48,367 bases of DNA. It comes from an uncultured Alphaproteobacteria bacterium. Its GTDB lineage: Bacteria; Pseudomonadota; Alphaproteobacteria; Thalassobaculales; Thalassobaculaceae. Position 1 is the first letter of the stretch. Each line of letters starts with the position of its first letter. Location: positions 1-48,367 of the forward strand of contig CALMRI010000035.1 of assembly GCA_937776645.1 (NCBI GenBank). Direction: 5' to 3'. Shown here one piece after another: positions 31,343 through 40,438 of this stretch. Both the position numbers and the translations under genes were made by a program. Below the pieces are notes generated by a model, which had not been told where the DNA came from, did no database searches, and saw only the letters and a program-made list of their open reading frames with translations.

Positions 31343-31667
31343 GCCTATTCCTTCACGCGGCCGCTTGCTGGGGTGAGATCAGATGCTTCGACGAAAACGT
31401 CTCGTCACGCCGATTGCCGCGATCACGTCAAACGAAGGCGCTATTTGTAACACGGAAAATAATTGGAATCAACACATGCAAAAACTCCAACCAAGATTAA
31501 GTATAAATTAAAAGAAAACTAACTATTTCGTTTTACTCATCTCACAACTTCGTCGATCCTCACGTAACAACAAGCAACATGGTGTTAAATACCCCAATCT
31601 ACACGAAGCATCTCAACGGACGCACCAGGAAGCCAGCCGCATCAGGTACTTCCCCTTTGCATTGCCA
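31343..31667. other. AT-rich gap without a gene
   Basis: From about 31440 to 31600 the base composition drops sharply, with runs such as ATAAATTAAAAGAAAAC and no open frame on either strand. It lies between the start of the zinc-ribbon gene and the end of a decayed methyltransferase. It could hold the zinc-ribbon promoter, a small RNA, or the scar of a lost element. No inverted repeats were evident. Confidence 0.45.
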
Positions 31668-32811
31668 TCAACGGCGTAACAACAGCCGGTTCATCTCGCT
31701 GAACGCATGATAAAAAACCTCGAACTGCCGGAGAAAATATCATCGTCCGGCTCCGCATTGGCATCGGCCCAAAGCGCCTCGCAGATCCCCCCCCAAGGTT
31801 CGTCGCCGCCGCGGATCCCCCGGGCCACGGCCGCTGGGCCCAAGTCTCGAAATACCGTCGTCATTTAATGCCAATTCATATCCAATCGCGTCACCAGATC
31901 GTCCAACCGCCCGCCGGCACCACATAGACAATGTGCTTGGTCAAAGCACCGGAAAGCCGTTCGGCCAGCGTCCATTGTTCGGCTATCGGCAGGGTGACCG
32001 CTCGGGCACCGAGTTTGGGGTCCGCGAGAAAATGCTGTGGGTCGTATTGGGCCGGTGCGATGAAGCCAACCGGACGCATGCCACTGGTTTGCAGGAACGG
32101 TAACAACTCCGGAGCCGTGTAGGCTCGATCTTGGCGATGCAGAAAAAGGTCTTACAGGCTCGCCTCACTGCCAAGAAAATGGCCGCCGACAAAGGGATTG
32201 CTCCGTAACTAATGGCTCTGAGGCAGACCTTCGAGCAATCGGCATCACCGTCGGCAAGCAGCCGCATCGCATCGTGGATATCGTAACCCGCACGCCGGCC
32301 GAGTGCGCCTTAGACCATCAAGACCATTCCGCCAAGCGCCGTCAGTTGCTCCGCCAAAGCCCGCAGCCCCTGTTCCGGGTCAGCCAGATGATGCAAAACG
32401 CTGCAGCAATCGATGTAGTCATAGGGGCCGGGACAGAATTAGCCGACCGTCTCGATCTCTCCGGCCACGAACCTAATATTGGTCAGCCCACGCGCCGCCG
32501 CCCGATCCTCGGCAATCGTCCGCGACGCCATCGACATGTCCAGATAGGTGACCGTCCCCGCCGCCACGCCGGCATCGACCAGAGGCTGCGCCAGCATGAT
32601 CATTGCATCACCGGTGCCACCGTCGGCCACCAACGCCCGAGAACGGTTCGCCCGGATCCAGATGTCCTGCATCGAGATAATGCGCGATCTCCAGCAGATG
32701 GCTCGGGGAACCGGCAACCAGACGCTTTGCCTCGTCAGCCGGATCGCGCGCCGGATAGGGATAGCTCTCGTATTGGGCCTGGACCTCCGCTGAACGTTCG
32801 TTTTCGTCCAT
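31668..32811 (-). pseudogene. SAM-dependent methyltransferase with C-terminal domain, many frameshifts
   Basis: The gene starts MDENERSAEVQAQYESYPYP at 32811, with AGGTGG just upstream, and can be followed through at least five frame changes. Blocks are GDAMIMLAQPLVDAGVAAGT and LDMSMASRTIAEDRAAARGL (SAM-binding half), DYIDCCSVLHHLADPEQGLR, GRRAGYDIHDAMRLLADGDA, PFLQTSGMRPVGFIAPAQYD, GALTKHIVYVVP and the end VFYHAFSEMNRLLLRR with a stop at 31668-31670. The order and total length (about 380 codons) match a known alphaproteobacterial methyltransferase type with a C-terminal winged region. The broad damage shows old inactivation. It follows the asparaginase stop by about 10 bases on the same strand. 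Confidence 0.78.
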
Positions 32812-32820
32812 GGTGCCCAC

Positions 32821-33912
32821 CTAGAACGCGAGCGTCGAGGTGGCGCGGATCTCGCCAACAAGGGCACCGGCCCAGTTCCGCACCTCGCGCACAACCGCCG
32901 TGTCAATCCGGTCAGCCGCTGCCTCGTCTAGCACGCCGAGATGGCGTAGCACCGCCAGCATCGCCGCCGCCGATCCTCGCCCGGCGCCATCATCGATCTT
33001 CAGACATATACCGAGCCCCAGATAAGGAAGCGCGGCGGTATAGACCCCTTCGGCGCCCCCCTTGAGCAGACACCGCATGCCGGTCTCGGCCAGGACCAGA
33101 CTGTTGAACGTCCCGGTTCCGGATATCAGCCGTGGATTGCCGGCACAGGCCTTGACGATACGCCGGCACGCCGCCGCCCGCTTCTCAGACAGACCGGATG
33201 GATCGGCAAGCTTCGCCATCCCGTGGGCGATGGCCCGCAACGGCGCGCCAAATACCGGAATGCCGCAACCATCGACGCCGCGCGCTGTCGCCGAAAGATC
33301 CACTTCGGCGAAAGCCTCCATGAAGGTGATCAGCCGGGTCTGCACCGGATGATCGGCCCGGGTATATCCGGCGACCCGTTCGCCCAGATGCACCGCCGTC
33401 GTCAGCATCCCAGAATGCTTGCCCGAGCAGTTATTGTGGGCACGGCTAGGAGCCTTTCCGGCGCGGAGCAGCGCGTGTGCCGCCGCCTCGTTACTGGGCA
33501 ATTGCGGGCCGCATTCCAGATCGTCCGGTCCCAGGCCAAGCCGGCCGAGCCACGGGACCACCCGGTCGACGTGAATGTCCTCGCCCCGGTGCGAGGCACA
33601 GCACAACGTAATCTCGTCATCCCCGAGCGCGAAGGCATCGGCGGCACCGGATTCGATCACAGGAATGGTCTGCAGCGGTTTAATCGCCGAGCGCGCATAG
33701 ATCGGCCGCTCGACCTCTCCCCAACCATGTACGATGGCACCTTTGGCGTCGCAGATCGCAACGATCGCACGATGTACGCTCTCGACCATGCCCCCGCGCG
33801 TGACCTCGACGACGATCGGGGCAGCATCGGCTTCGTTGACATACACGCGCTGGATCGCCGCGTCCTGGGTTGGATCGCCGGTGGATAAACCGACGGAAGT
33901 CGCGACGTTCAT
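32821..33912 (-). CDS. L-asparaginase, Rhizobium etli (ReAII/ReAV-like) family
   Basis: The 363-residue enzyme is of the thermolabile rhizobial asparaginase type, structurally related to serine beta-lactamase/glutaminase folds and unrelated to E. coli AnsA/AnsB. It hydrolyses asparagine to aspartate and ammonia. Expected active-site residues are visible: Ser75 and Lys78 in ARSAIKPL, Ser107 in CCASHRGED, Cys162 and Lys165 in HNNCSGKHSGML, and the later Cys in GVDGCGIPVFGAP. The N-terminal ~30 residues before APIVVEVTRGGMVES are longer than usual and may be a misplaced start. No signal peptide is visible. It is upstream of a dead methyltransferase on the same strand. Confidence 0.9.
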   Translation of the reverse strand: MNVATSVGLSTGDPTQDAAIQRVYVNEADAAPIVVEVTRGGMVESVHRAIVAICDAKGAIVHGWGEVERPIYARSAIKPLQTIPVIESGAADAFALGDDEITLCCASHRGEDIHVDRVVPWLGRLGLGPDDLECGPQLPSNEAAAHALLRAGKAPSRAHNNCSGKHSGMLTTAVHLGERVAGYTRADHPVQTRLITFMEAFAEVDLSATARGVDGCGIPVFGAPLRAIAHGMAKLADPSGLSEKRAAACRRIVKACAGNPRLISGTGTFNSLVLAETGMRCLLKGGAEGVYTAALPYLGLGICLKIDDGAGRGSAAAMLAVLRHLGVLDEAAADRIDTAVVREVRNWAGALVGEIRATSTLAF

Positions 33913-33982
33913 CGAGTGATCTCCATGATGAATTTGGACAGAACCTTGCCTTTGGGCAGCACTTCATGCAACACCCGCGCCC

Positions 33983-34546
33983 ATGCGCGGTTATTTTGGA
34001 ATTGGCGTTGAGGGTATCAGCAAGCCGATGAATCTCGGCGCGGTGACCCGGACCGCCCACGCTTTCGGAGCCAGCTTCGTCTTCACCGTCGCCCCGGCGG
34101 CGCCGATGCGTGAGATAAATTTAACCGATACCTCAAGAGCGGCGACGAATATGCCGTTCTATCAGTTCGCCGACGCCGACGATCTGATGCTACCGAAGGG
34201 TTGTTCACTGATCGGTGTCGAGATCACCGAGGACGCAATCGAATTGCCGAGCTTTCATCATCCCCGCTGCGCCGCCTATGTACTGGGACCCGAGCGCGGT
34301 ATCCTGTCCGAGGGAATGCTGTCGCGCTGTGACTACACAGTGAAAATTCCAATGAAATTCTCGATCAATGTCGGGCTGGCTGGCGCCCTAGTCATGTACG
34401 ATCGGCTAACCAGCATGGGCCGGTTCGCCCCGCGACCACAGCGTCCCGGCGGCCCGACGGAACCGAAACCCGTGCCCTCATTCGGCGCGCCGGCCTGGGT
34501 AAAGAAGGAGAAACGCCGCGCCCAAAAGCCCAAGGATGCCCGATGA
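33983..34546 (+). CDS. TrmH/SpoU-family RNA 2'-O-methyltransferase
   Basis: The 187-residue protein is a SPOUT methyltransferase. Motif 1 is KPMNLGAVTRTAHAFGA, motif 2 YVLGPERGILSEGMLSRCDY and motif 3 VKIPMKFSINVGLAGALVMY, which together form the trefoil-knot SAM site. It lacks an extra N-terminal RNA-binding domain, as in TrmL-like members; the basic C-terminal tail (WVKKEKRRAQKPKDAR) may hold RNA. The usual motif 3 reads SLNVSVA; here it is SINVGLA. The start MRGYFGIGVEGIS is typical. It precedes a pseudouridine synthase and rsmD in the same direction, forming an RNA-modification block. Confidence 0.88.
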   Translation: MRGYFGIGVEGISKPMNLGAVTRTAHAFGASFVFTVAPAAPMREINLTDTSRAATNMPFYQFADADDLMLPKGCSLIGVEITEDAIELPSFHHPRCAAYVLGPERGILSEGMLSRCDYTVKIPMKFSINVGLAGALVMYDRLTSMGRFAPRPQRPGGPTEPKPVPSFGAPAWVKKEKRRAQKPKDAR

Positions 34547-34595
34547 TCATGATCACGATGCTTGCATTCGGTGCGCGGTGCTCTAAATAGCGCCA

Positions 34596-35687
34596 ATGAC
34601 AGACTTCCAGGCTATTTTCCAGGATCGCTCGGGATCGGAGCGAATCGCCAAGCGTTTGGCTCGGGCCGGGCTGTGCTCACGGCGGGACGCCGAGCGCTGG
34701 ATCGAGGCTGGGCGAGTCGCCGTCGACGGCAAGGTGCTTGAAACGCCGGCGGTCACCGTCGACGCCAAAAGCCGCATCCGGGTCGACGGCAAGCCAATCC
34801 CGACAATCGAGGTGCCGCGGCTGTGGCGTTATCACAAGCCGCGCGGCCATATCACCAGCACCCGCGACGTGCGTGGCCGCACAACCGTGTTCGAGGATTT
34901 TCCCAAGGACATGCCGCGCGTTGTCACAGTGGGCCGGCTGGATGTCGAGTCCGAAGGCCTGCTGATGCTGACCAACGATGGCCAATTGGCGCGGTTGCTG
35001 GAACTCCCCTCGACCGGTTGGGTGCGTCGTTACCGGGTCCGGGTGCATGGTCGGCCGCAACCGGAACGGCTAGAGAAACTAAAGCGCGGCGTGATCATCG
35101 ATGGGGTGAAGTACGGCCCCGTCGAGGCTGCGATCGACCACCAGGCGGCAAGCAACGCCTGGATCACTATCGGCCTGCGCGAAGGCAAGAATCGCGAGGT
35201 TCGTAAGCTGATGGAATATATCGAACTGTCGGTGAACCGGTTGATTCGAATCTCCTTTGGCCCGTTCCAGCTCGGCAATCTCGAGGCCAGCTCGGTCGAG
35301 GAAATCAGGCAGCGCTCGTTGAAGGACCAACTAGGTCTGGAGAAAACCGAGGCTCAAGCGACCGGAACCGCCCGGGCCAAGCCCAAGCCGAAACCCCATG
35401 CCAGACCGAAGGGGGTTATGCTGACCAGACCAAAGCCCGGCTCGCCGATGGATAATCGAGCTGCGCACAAAACGGAGGCGAACCCTGACAAAGCGGCCGG
35501 AAAGTTCAACACAGCAAAATCCAGCGCGGCCAAACTCAGCACGACGGGGCCACGGGCAACGCTGAAATTGGAACCGAAGGTGCCACGATCAGCGGACAGG
35601 CTAAAATCCACGTCTCACAAACCAGCAAGCAAGACAGAAACCGAGGCAAGCCATGCGGATCGTCGCCGGAAACCGGCGCGGCGTTAA
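34596..35687 (+). CDS. rRNA pseudouridine synthase (RsuA/RluB family)
   Basis: The 363-residue enzyme has an N-terminal S4 RNA-binding domain (RIAKRLARAGLCSRRDAERW, VDGKVLETP) and the catalytic domain with VGRLDVESEGLLMLTNDGQL, where the Asp of GRLD attacks uridine. KYGPVEAAID and the later EGKNREVRKLMEYIEL are family blocks. It probably modifies 23S rRNA, as RluB does at position 2605. The last ~110 residues are a low-complexity basic tail rich in Lys, Pro and Ala, common in alphaproteobacterial members. Its end overlaps rsmD by 35 bases. Confidence 0.9.
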   Translation: MTDFQAIFQDRSGSERIAKRLARAGLCSRRDAERWIEAGRVAVDGKVLETPAVTVDAKSRIRVDGKPIPTIEVPRLWRYHKPRGHITSTRDVRGRTTVFEDFPKDMPRVVTVGRLDVESEGLLMLTNDGQLARLLELPSTGWVRRYRVRVHGRPQPERLEKLKRGVIIDGVKYGPVEAAIDHQAASNAWITIGLREGKNREVRKLMEYIELSVNRLIRISFGPFQLGNLEASSVEEIRQRSLKDQLGLEKTEAQATGTARAKPKPKPHARPKGVMLTRPKPGSPMDNRAAHKTEANPDKAAGKFNTAKSSAAKLSTTGPRATLKLEPKVPRSADRLKSTSHKPASKTETEASHADRRRKPARR

Positions 35688-36207
35688 GCTCGCGGCCCCG
35701 TCGGGTCAGGCCGTTCGCCCAACCGCCGATCGGGTGCGCGAAGCGCTATTCAACATTTTAGATGGCGGGCGCTACGGCATTCCCTATCGCGGTAAGCTGG
35801 TGGTCGATGCTTTCGCGGGCACCGGCGGGCTAGGCCTTGAGGCGCTGTCGAGGGGGGCTGGCCATGCGGTATTCTTGGAGCAGGCGATCCCGTCCCGCAC
35901 GGTGCTGTTTCAAAACATCCGGGCGCTGCGCTATGAGGAAGTCACCACGGTGATCGATGGGGATGCAACAGCGATGCGCTGCCCGGCCAGCGAGGCTGCC
36001 GGCCTGATTTTGCTCGACCCGCCCTATAACAGCAAACTCGCGGCGCCTTGCCTGGAGGCGTTGAAGCTACACGGTTGGGTCGCCAAAGAGACAATCATTG
36101 TGTTGGAACTGGCGGCCAAAGAAGCCGCCCACCTGCCCGACTGGCTGACGCTGTTGGACGAGCGCCGTTACGGCGCGGCGCGATTAGTGTTTGCCGGCAT
36201 GACTTAA
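35653..36207 (+). CDS. rsmD: 16S rRNA (guanine966-N2)-methyltransferase
   Basis: The 184-residue protein starts MRIVAGNRRGVKLAAPSG and continues RPTADRVREALFNIL, a strong RsmD signature. The SAM loop is DAFAGTGGLGLEALSRGAGH and the catalytic motif is LLDPPYNSKLA, a DPPY form. RsmD methylates G966 of 16S rRNA on 30S subunits. GAGG precedes the ATG by about 8 bases and lies inside the pseudouridine synthase gene, with which it overlaps by 35 bases. It is intact and of normal length. Confidence 0.93.
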   Translation: MRIVAGNRRGVKLAAPSGQAVRPTADRVREALFNILDGGRYGIPYRGKLVVDAFAGTGGLGLEALSRGAGHAVFLEQAIPSRTVLFQNIRALRYEEVTTVIDGDATAMRCPASEAAGLILLDPPYNSKLAAPCLEALKLHGWVAKETIIVLELAAKEAAHLPDWLTLLDERRYGAARLVFAGMT

Positions 36208-36238
36208 GTCGTTTCAGCGGCACCCTTGAACAAAACCC

Positions 36239-37189
36239 TCACCTCACCTCCGCTATCCAATCCTCAATCAACCGTCGGGCGATAGAATCCGGCCTGGGCA
36301 GGGTGTTGCCAATCGCCTCGAAATCACGCAACTCTTCGATGGTGAACCACTGGGCGTCCTCAATCTCATTGTCGTTTCGGTTGATCGCCGTAGTTCGTGC
36401 TTTGGCATGAAAGCCGAGCATGATCGAGGCAGGAAACGGCCAGGGCTGTGACGAGTGGTAGCGAACATCCTCGACTTGGACATTGGTCTCTTCCCAGACT
36501 TCCCGGGCGACCGCTTCTTCCAAGGTTTCCCCCGGTTCGACAAAGCCGGCGAGGGTTGAGTACATCCCCGGCTTCCATACCTGCTGGCGACCGAGCAGGG
36601 CGCGGTCCCCATCGTGGACCAGCATGATCACCGCCGGGTCGGTGCGCGGGAAGCTTGGGGCACGGCACGTCTCGTTGGTGCAATTACGCTGATGGCCACC
36701 TTTGAGCGCGATGCTCGGGGCGCCGCAAACACCGCAGAACCGGTGCCGTTGATGCCAGTACATCAGACCCCTGGCATAGGCCAGGATCGATCCCTCGAAC
36801 CGTTCCAATACCGGGCCGATCTGGCGCAGGTCAGTGAATATGCCGTGATCGGCGAAAATGTCGTGAACCTGCGCTTCATCGAGCGACGACAGATCCAGCC
36901 CGATATGCGACACGCCCGCCTTCTCGCCGAGAAAGACGACGAACTCCGCCTGCTCGATCAGCGCCCGATGATCCATCGCCACCAGCATGCCGGCGCAAGG
37001 GTCGCCGGCGCCATCATCGGTGATCAGCGAACGCGAGCGCCAGACCGGCACTATCCGGGTCTCCGGCGCGGCCATCAAACGGTCGAGCCAACCCTCTTCC
37101 TCGCGAATATGGGCGGATCGGTCGAGACCGCTAAAACCGTAGAAATTCGGCTTTTTAACGATCAAATGCAGGGGGTATTGATCAGACAT
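36239..37189 (-). CDS. nudC: NADH pyrophosphatase / NAD-cap RNA decapping NUDIX enzyme
   Basis: The 316-residue protein has the three-part NudC layout. An N-terminal domain is followed by a zinc ribbon with four cysteines (CGVCGAPSIALKGGHQRNC and TNETCR) and a NUDIX domain with GFVEPGETLEEAVAREVWEE and then TNVQV. The NudC-specific SQPWPFP follows the box. The enzyme hydrolyses NADH to NMNH and AMP and removes NAD caps from RNA. It is convergent with rsmD, about 30 bases apart. Confidence 0.95.
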   Translation of the reverse strand: MSDQYPLHLIVKKPNFYGFSGLDRSAHIREEEGWLDRLMAAPETRIVPVWRSRSLITDDGAGDPCAGMLVAMDHRALIEQAEFVVFLGEKAGVSHIGLDLSSLDEAQVHDIFADHGIFTDLRQIGPVLERFEGSILAYARGLMYWHQRHRFCGVCGAPSIALKGGHQRNCTNETCRAPSFPRTDPAVIMLVHDGDRALLGRQQVWKPGMYSTLAGFVEPGETLEEAVAREVWEETNVQVEDVRYHSSQPWPFPASIMLGFHAKARTTAINRNDNEIEDAQWFTIEELRDFEAIGNTLPRPDSIARRLIEDWIAEVR

Positions 37190-37266
37190 AGACGCGAGTT
37201 TACACGGTCAGTCGCGGCCGACAATCACCGCAGTCTTGGTGTTTCTCTGAAGCGCGGATGTGATGC

Positions 37267-37512
37267 TCAGGCACCGCCGAACCCACTAACCAGCAGCGCC
37301 GCGGAGCCCGCCTTGGTCGCGGCTACCTCGAAGCCGCCGCCAACACACACCACCCGGCTTACCAGCCCCCTGTCAAGCGCACCCTCCCACACCGTCAATC
37401 TCGGACAGGACGTGCGCCAGGCACCCATGACATAAGCGCAAGGCTTGAGCGTCTCCGCCGCCCACTCGATCAAGTCGAGGGTCAGAGGCTCGATGGAATT
37501 GCTCAACACCAA
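37267..37512 (-). CDS. Small conserved alphaproteobacterial protein
   Basis: The frame of about 80 residues contains PLTLDLIEWAAETLKPCAYV followed by MGAWRTSCPRLTVWEGALDR. I recall the WRTSCPRLxVWE stretch from small uncharacterised alphaproteobacterial proteins. Start codons here are TTG-GTG-TTG, directly after a GGAAGGGAG ribosome site, so the true start is non-ATG. The C-terminal part (VVCVGGGFEVAATKAGSAAL) is hydrophobic. Function is unknown. It lies upstream of nudC on the same strand. Confidence 0.55.
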   Translation of the reverse strand: MVLSNSIEPLTLDLIEWAAETLKPCAYVMGAWRTSCPRLTVWEGALDRGLVSRVVCVGGGFEVAATKAGSAALLVSGFGGA

Positions 37513-37704
37513 CTCCCTTCCTCAGCATCGCCAGTGTACCGGGTTTATTAGCCAGGCGGCACTCAGCTTACCCAACCAAACTCAGATAACCACCATGGGA
37601 AACGCACCGGGGCTCGCGAAATCTAAAATATTTTCGTAGAGTGCCGACCCATTCCAGGGCGGCGCTCCAGCCGGAGCCATCCCGTTTAGCAGAAGGAAGC
37701 ACCC

Positions 37705-38736
37705 ATGCGCGGCGTACTGGTCAAGGAATATACCGAGTTCGAGAATCTGACCCTCGAGGATTGCCCGAGGCCGGAACTCAAGCCCCGCCATGTGCGTATC
37801 AAAACCCAGGCGGCCGGGGTCAGCTTCGCGACCAGTCTGGTCGTCGCCGGCAAATACCAACGCAAGCCGCCGCTGCCCTTCGTGCCCGGGACCGAAGCCG
37901 CCGGATATGTCACCGAGCTCGCCGAGGGGGTCACACGCTTCAAGGTTGGCGACCGGGTCACGGCGGTGGTCGATTGGGGCGGCCAGGCCGAGGAGTGCAC
38001 CGCCCATGAAACCAACGCCTTCAAACTTCCCGACAGCATGGCGTTTCACAAGGCTATCTGCTTCACCAACTCCTATTCCACCTCCTATGCAGCTCTGGTC
38101 TGGCCGCATCTGCTCCGGGTCGGTCCCGGGCAGACGGTGCTTATTCACGGCGCCGCCGGCGGTATCGGCGTGGCGGCGATCGAGATCTCGAAAATCAAGG
38201 GCGCGACGGTGATCGCCACCGTCGGCTCCGAGGAAAAACGCGCCATCGCGACCGCGCACGGCGCCGACCATGTGATCAACTACCGCGAGGGCAGCTTTCG
38301 CGAACAGGTGCTGAACCTGACCGACGGCATCGGCGCTAATATCATCTATGACCCCGTCGGCGGCGATGTCTTTGCCGAGTCGCTGCGGTGCATCGCACCG
38401 GAGGGCCGAATCATGCCGGTCGGATTTGCTGGCGGCACCATTCAGCAGATCCCGGCCAACATCCTGCTGGTCAAGAACATCACGGTCTGCGGCCTGAACC
38501 TCGGCTATTACATGGGCTGGAGCCCGCGCGACATGCGCGACGAATATGACCAACAGATGCAGGACGGTATGGCCGAGTTATTTTCCTGGTTCGAGCAAGG
38601 CCTGCTCAAGCCCCGGGTTTCCCACACCTTCGCGCTGGAGCAGTTTCAGGAGGCAATGAGCACCGTGCTGGCGCGCAAGGCCCTTGGCCGAGTGGCGCTG
38701 GTGATGGATGAGGAAGCCCGCAAGCTTGGGGTCTAA
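37705..38736 (+). CDS. NAD(P)H:quinone oxidoreductase-type MDR protein
   Basis: The 343-residue enzyme belongs to the zinc-free quinone oxidoreductase branch of medium-chain dehydrogenases. The N-terminal GroES-like half has KTQAAGVSFATSLVVAGKYQ and PFVPGTEAAGYVTELAEGVT; the Rossmann half has VLIHGAAGGIGVAAIEISK. Zinc-ligand cysteines of alcohol dehydrogenases are missing, as expected. It reduces quinones or enones with NAD(P)H. GAAGGAAG lies about 7 bases upstream of the ATG. The Old Yellow Enzyme gene follows 68 bases downstream in the same direction, so the two may form an operon for electrophilic or unsaturated carbonyl compounds. Confidence 0.88.
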   Translation: MRGVLVKEYTEFENLTLEDCPRPELKPRHVRIKTQAAGVSFATSLVVAGKYQRKPPLPFVPGTEAAGYVTELAEGVTRFKVGDRVTAVVDWGGQAEECTAHETNAFKLPDSMAFHKAICFTNSYSTSYAALVWPHLLRVGPGQTVLIHGAAGGIGVAAIEISKIKGATVIATVGSEEKRAIATAHGADHVINYREGSFREQVLNLTDGIGANIIYDPVGGDVFAESLRCIAPEGRIMPVGFAGGTIQQIPANILLVKNITVCGLNLGYYMGWSPRDMRDEYDQQMQDGMAELFSWFEQGLLKPRVSHTFALEQFQEAMSTVLARKALGRVALVMDEEARKLGV

Positions 38737-38804
38737 AGCCCACGAACTTACGATTTAAAGCAAACCACGCCGCCCGGTTGGGCTAATCAATCGAGAGTGA
38801 CAGC

Positions 38805-39977
38805 ATGGCATCTTCCTTGTTCAGCCCGATCCAGCTGCGCGACCTCACCCTGCCAAACCGGGTGATCATCGCGCCGATGTGCCAGTACAGCGCCATCGAG
38901 GGTCAGGCCACGGATTGGCACCTGATTCATTTAGGGCAGCTTGCCCAATCCGGCTCCGGGCTGCTGATCGTCGAGGCCTGCGGGGTTGAACCCAGGGGCC
39001 GGATCTCGCATGGCTGCCTCGGCCTCTATGACGATGCAACCGAGGCGGCGCTGGCCCAGGTGGTGCGGACCTGCCGCCAGTATGGCAACACGCCAATGGC
39101 GATTCAGCTTGGCCATGCCGGCCGCAAGGCCTCGGCCCACCCGCCCCAGGCTGGCGGCAAGGCGTTGAAGGAGGACGAGAATCCCTGGGAGACCCTGGCG
39201 CCTTCCGCCGTTCCCTTCGGCAATGACTGGCCCCGACCGCGCGAGATGGGCCGCGCGCTGATGGACGAGGTCATCGCGGCCCATGTCCAGGCGGTGGAGC
39301 GTAGTGAGAGGATCGGCTTCGATGCAATCGAACTGCATGGCGCGCACGGTTATTTGATCAGTGAATTTCTCTCACCGATCGCTAATCGGCGCACCGACGC
39401 CTATGGGGGCACGCTTGAGAACCGGATGCGTTTTCCGTTGGAGTTGTTCGAGGCTGCCCGCGCCGCCTGGCCCCAGGCCAAGCCCCTGGGCGTCCGCTTC
39501 AACGGCACTGATTGGGACGATAACGGCTTGGCAATAGCCGATGCCATCGCCTTCGCTCAGGAGCTGAAAGCCAAGGGCTGCGATTTCTTCGATATCTCTG
39601 GCGGCGGCAACAGCATGATGCGCCCCGAGGTCGGCCCGGCCTATCAGGCGCCGCTGGCGGCGGCGGTCAAAAAGGCCACCGGGGTCGCGACCATGGCGGT
39701 TGGCATGATCCGCGACCCGCGTCTCGCCGAACAACTTATCAGTGAAGGCCAATGCGACATGGTGGCCTTGGCCCGAGGCATGCTGTACGAGCCGCGCTGG
39801 ACTTGGAGGGCCGCCTTCGAGTTACAGAGCGAGGCTGCCTATCCGGAGCAATATAAGCGTGGCAATCCGCTGCTTTGGCCACAAGCCTTTCCCGAGGCCG
39901 GTGATTTGGCGCCGGATCAATCCGGTTGGGTTGTCGGCAGTGCACCTCATATACTGGTGCCCGGCGAGCCCCGGTGA
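38805..39977 (+). CDS. Old Yellow Enzyme-family NADH:flavin oxidoreductase (YqjM-like)
   Basis: The 390-residue FMN barrel starts with LFSPIQLRDLTLPNRVIIAP and MCQYSAIEGQATDWHLIHLG, where the Cys of MCQYS is the redox-tuning residue of the YqjM group. IQLGHAGRKAS and the His-Gly-Ala-His block ELHGAHGYLISEFLSP are substrate- and FMN-site elements, and VALARGMLYEPRW closes the barrel. These enzymes reduce the double bond of enones, often in breakdown of cyclic compounds or detoxification. It follows the quinone oxidoreductase gene. A monooxygenase and a GMC oxidoreductase elsewhere in the window fit the same chemistry, though a joint pathway is only inference. Confidence 0.9.
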   Translation: MASSLFSPIQLRDLTLPNRVIIAPMCQYSAIEGQATDWHLIHLGQLAQSGSGLLIVEACGVEPRGRISHGCLGLYDDATEAALAQVVRTCRQYGNTPMAIQLGHAGRKASAHPPQAGGKALKEDENPWETLAPSAVPFGNDWPRPREMGRALMDEVIAAHVQAVERSERIGFDAIELHGAHGYLISEFLSPIANRRTDAYGGTLENRMRFPLELFEAARAAWPQAKPLGVRFNGTDWDDNGLAIADAIAFAQELKAKGCDFFDISGGGNSMMRPEVGPAYQAPLAAAVKKATGVATMAVGMIRDPRLAEQLISEGQCDMVALARGMLYEPRWTWRAAFELQSEAAYPEQYKRGNPLLWPQAFPEAGDLAPDQSGWVVGSAPHILVPGEPR

Positions 39978-39993
39978 CGACATCACTGGAGGG

Positions 39994-40403
39994 ATGAACG
40001 GCAAAGACAACCGATCGTCGATGCCTGTGCGTCGCGGCCGCCTATGCCTTCGAGGGTCTTTGAACTGGGCCGGTCATTGCCACTGCGAAAGCTCCTGGCG
40101 CCAGACCACCTCGCCGATGACCAACTATCTTGGGGTGCCTAACGACGTATTCAACTGGACCAGAGCCGAGCCGGCGCTTTTCGAACCACCCCCGGGCTTG
40201 CGGCCACGGCTTGCAAGACCTGCGGTACACACACGTCCTACGAGATCGACAAGTTCGGGGATGAAATTCATGTCTACGCCGCGCCCCTGGACGACCCAGA
40301 AGCCTATTCCCCGGCGTTTCATGTCTTCACCTGCAAACAGCACTGCTGGTTGCATCTCGCCGACAGATTGTCGCGTCATACGACGACCACCGGCAGCGGT
40401 TGA
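39994..40403 (+). pseudogene. GFA/CENP-V-family protein, frameshift and lost zinc ligands
   Basis: The remnant belongs to the glutathione-dependent formaldehyde-activating (GFA) type of small zinc proteins. The first frame, from an ATG at 39994 just after GGAGGG, reads LNWAGHCHCESSWRQTTSPM and NYLGVPNDVFNWTRAEPALF. A frame change near 40180-40205 leads to CKTCGTHTSYEIDKFGDEIH, DDPEAYSPAFHVF and a stop at 40401-40403. Besides the shift, ligands are damaged: CLRG stands where CLCG is expected and CHCESSWR where CHCESCRR is expected. Loss of zinc binding plus the shift means it is dead. Confidence 0.72.
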
Positions 40404-40438
40404 AAGACGCCGGTGGAAGGACGGCACGCTTCCAGCGA

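Noticed and set aside
37582..38553. Minus-strand open frame of 323 codons opposite the quinone oxidoreductase
   Set aside because: It is the complement of a clear MDR gene and shows no recognisable motif, so it is an antisense shadow.
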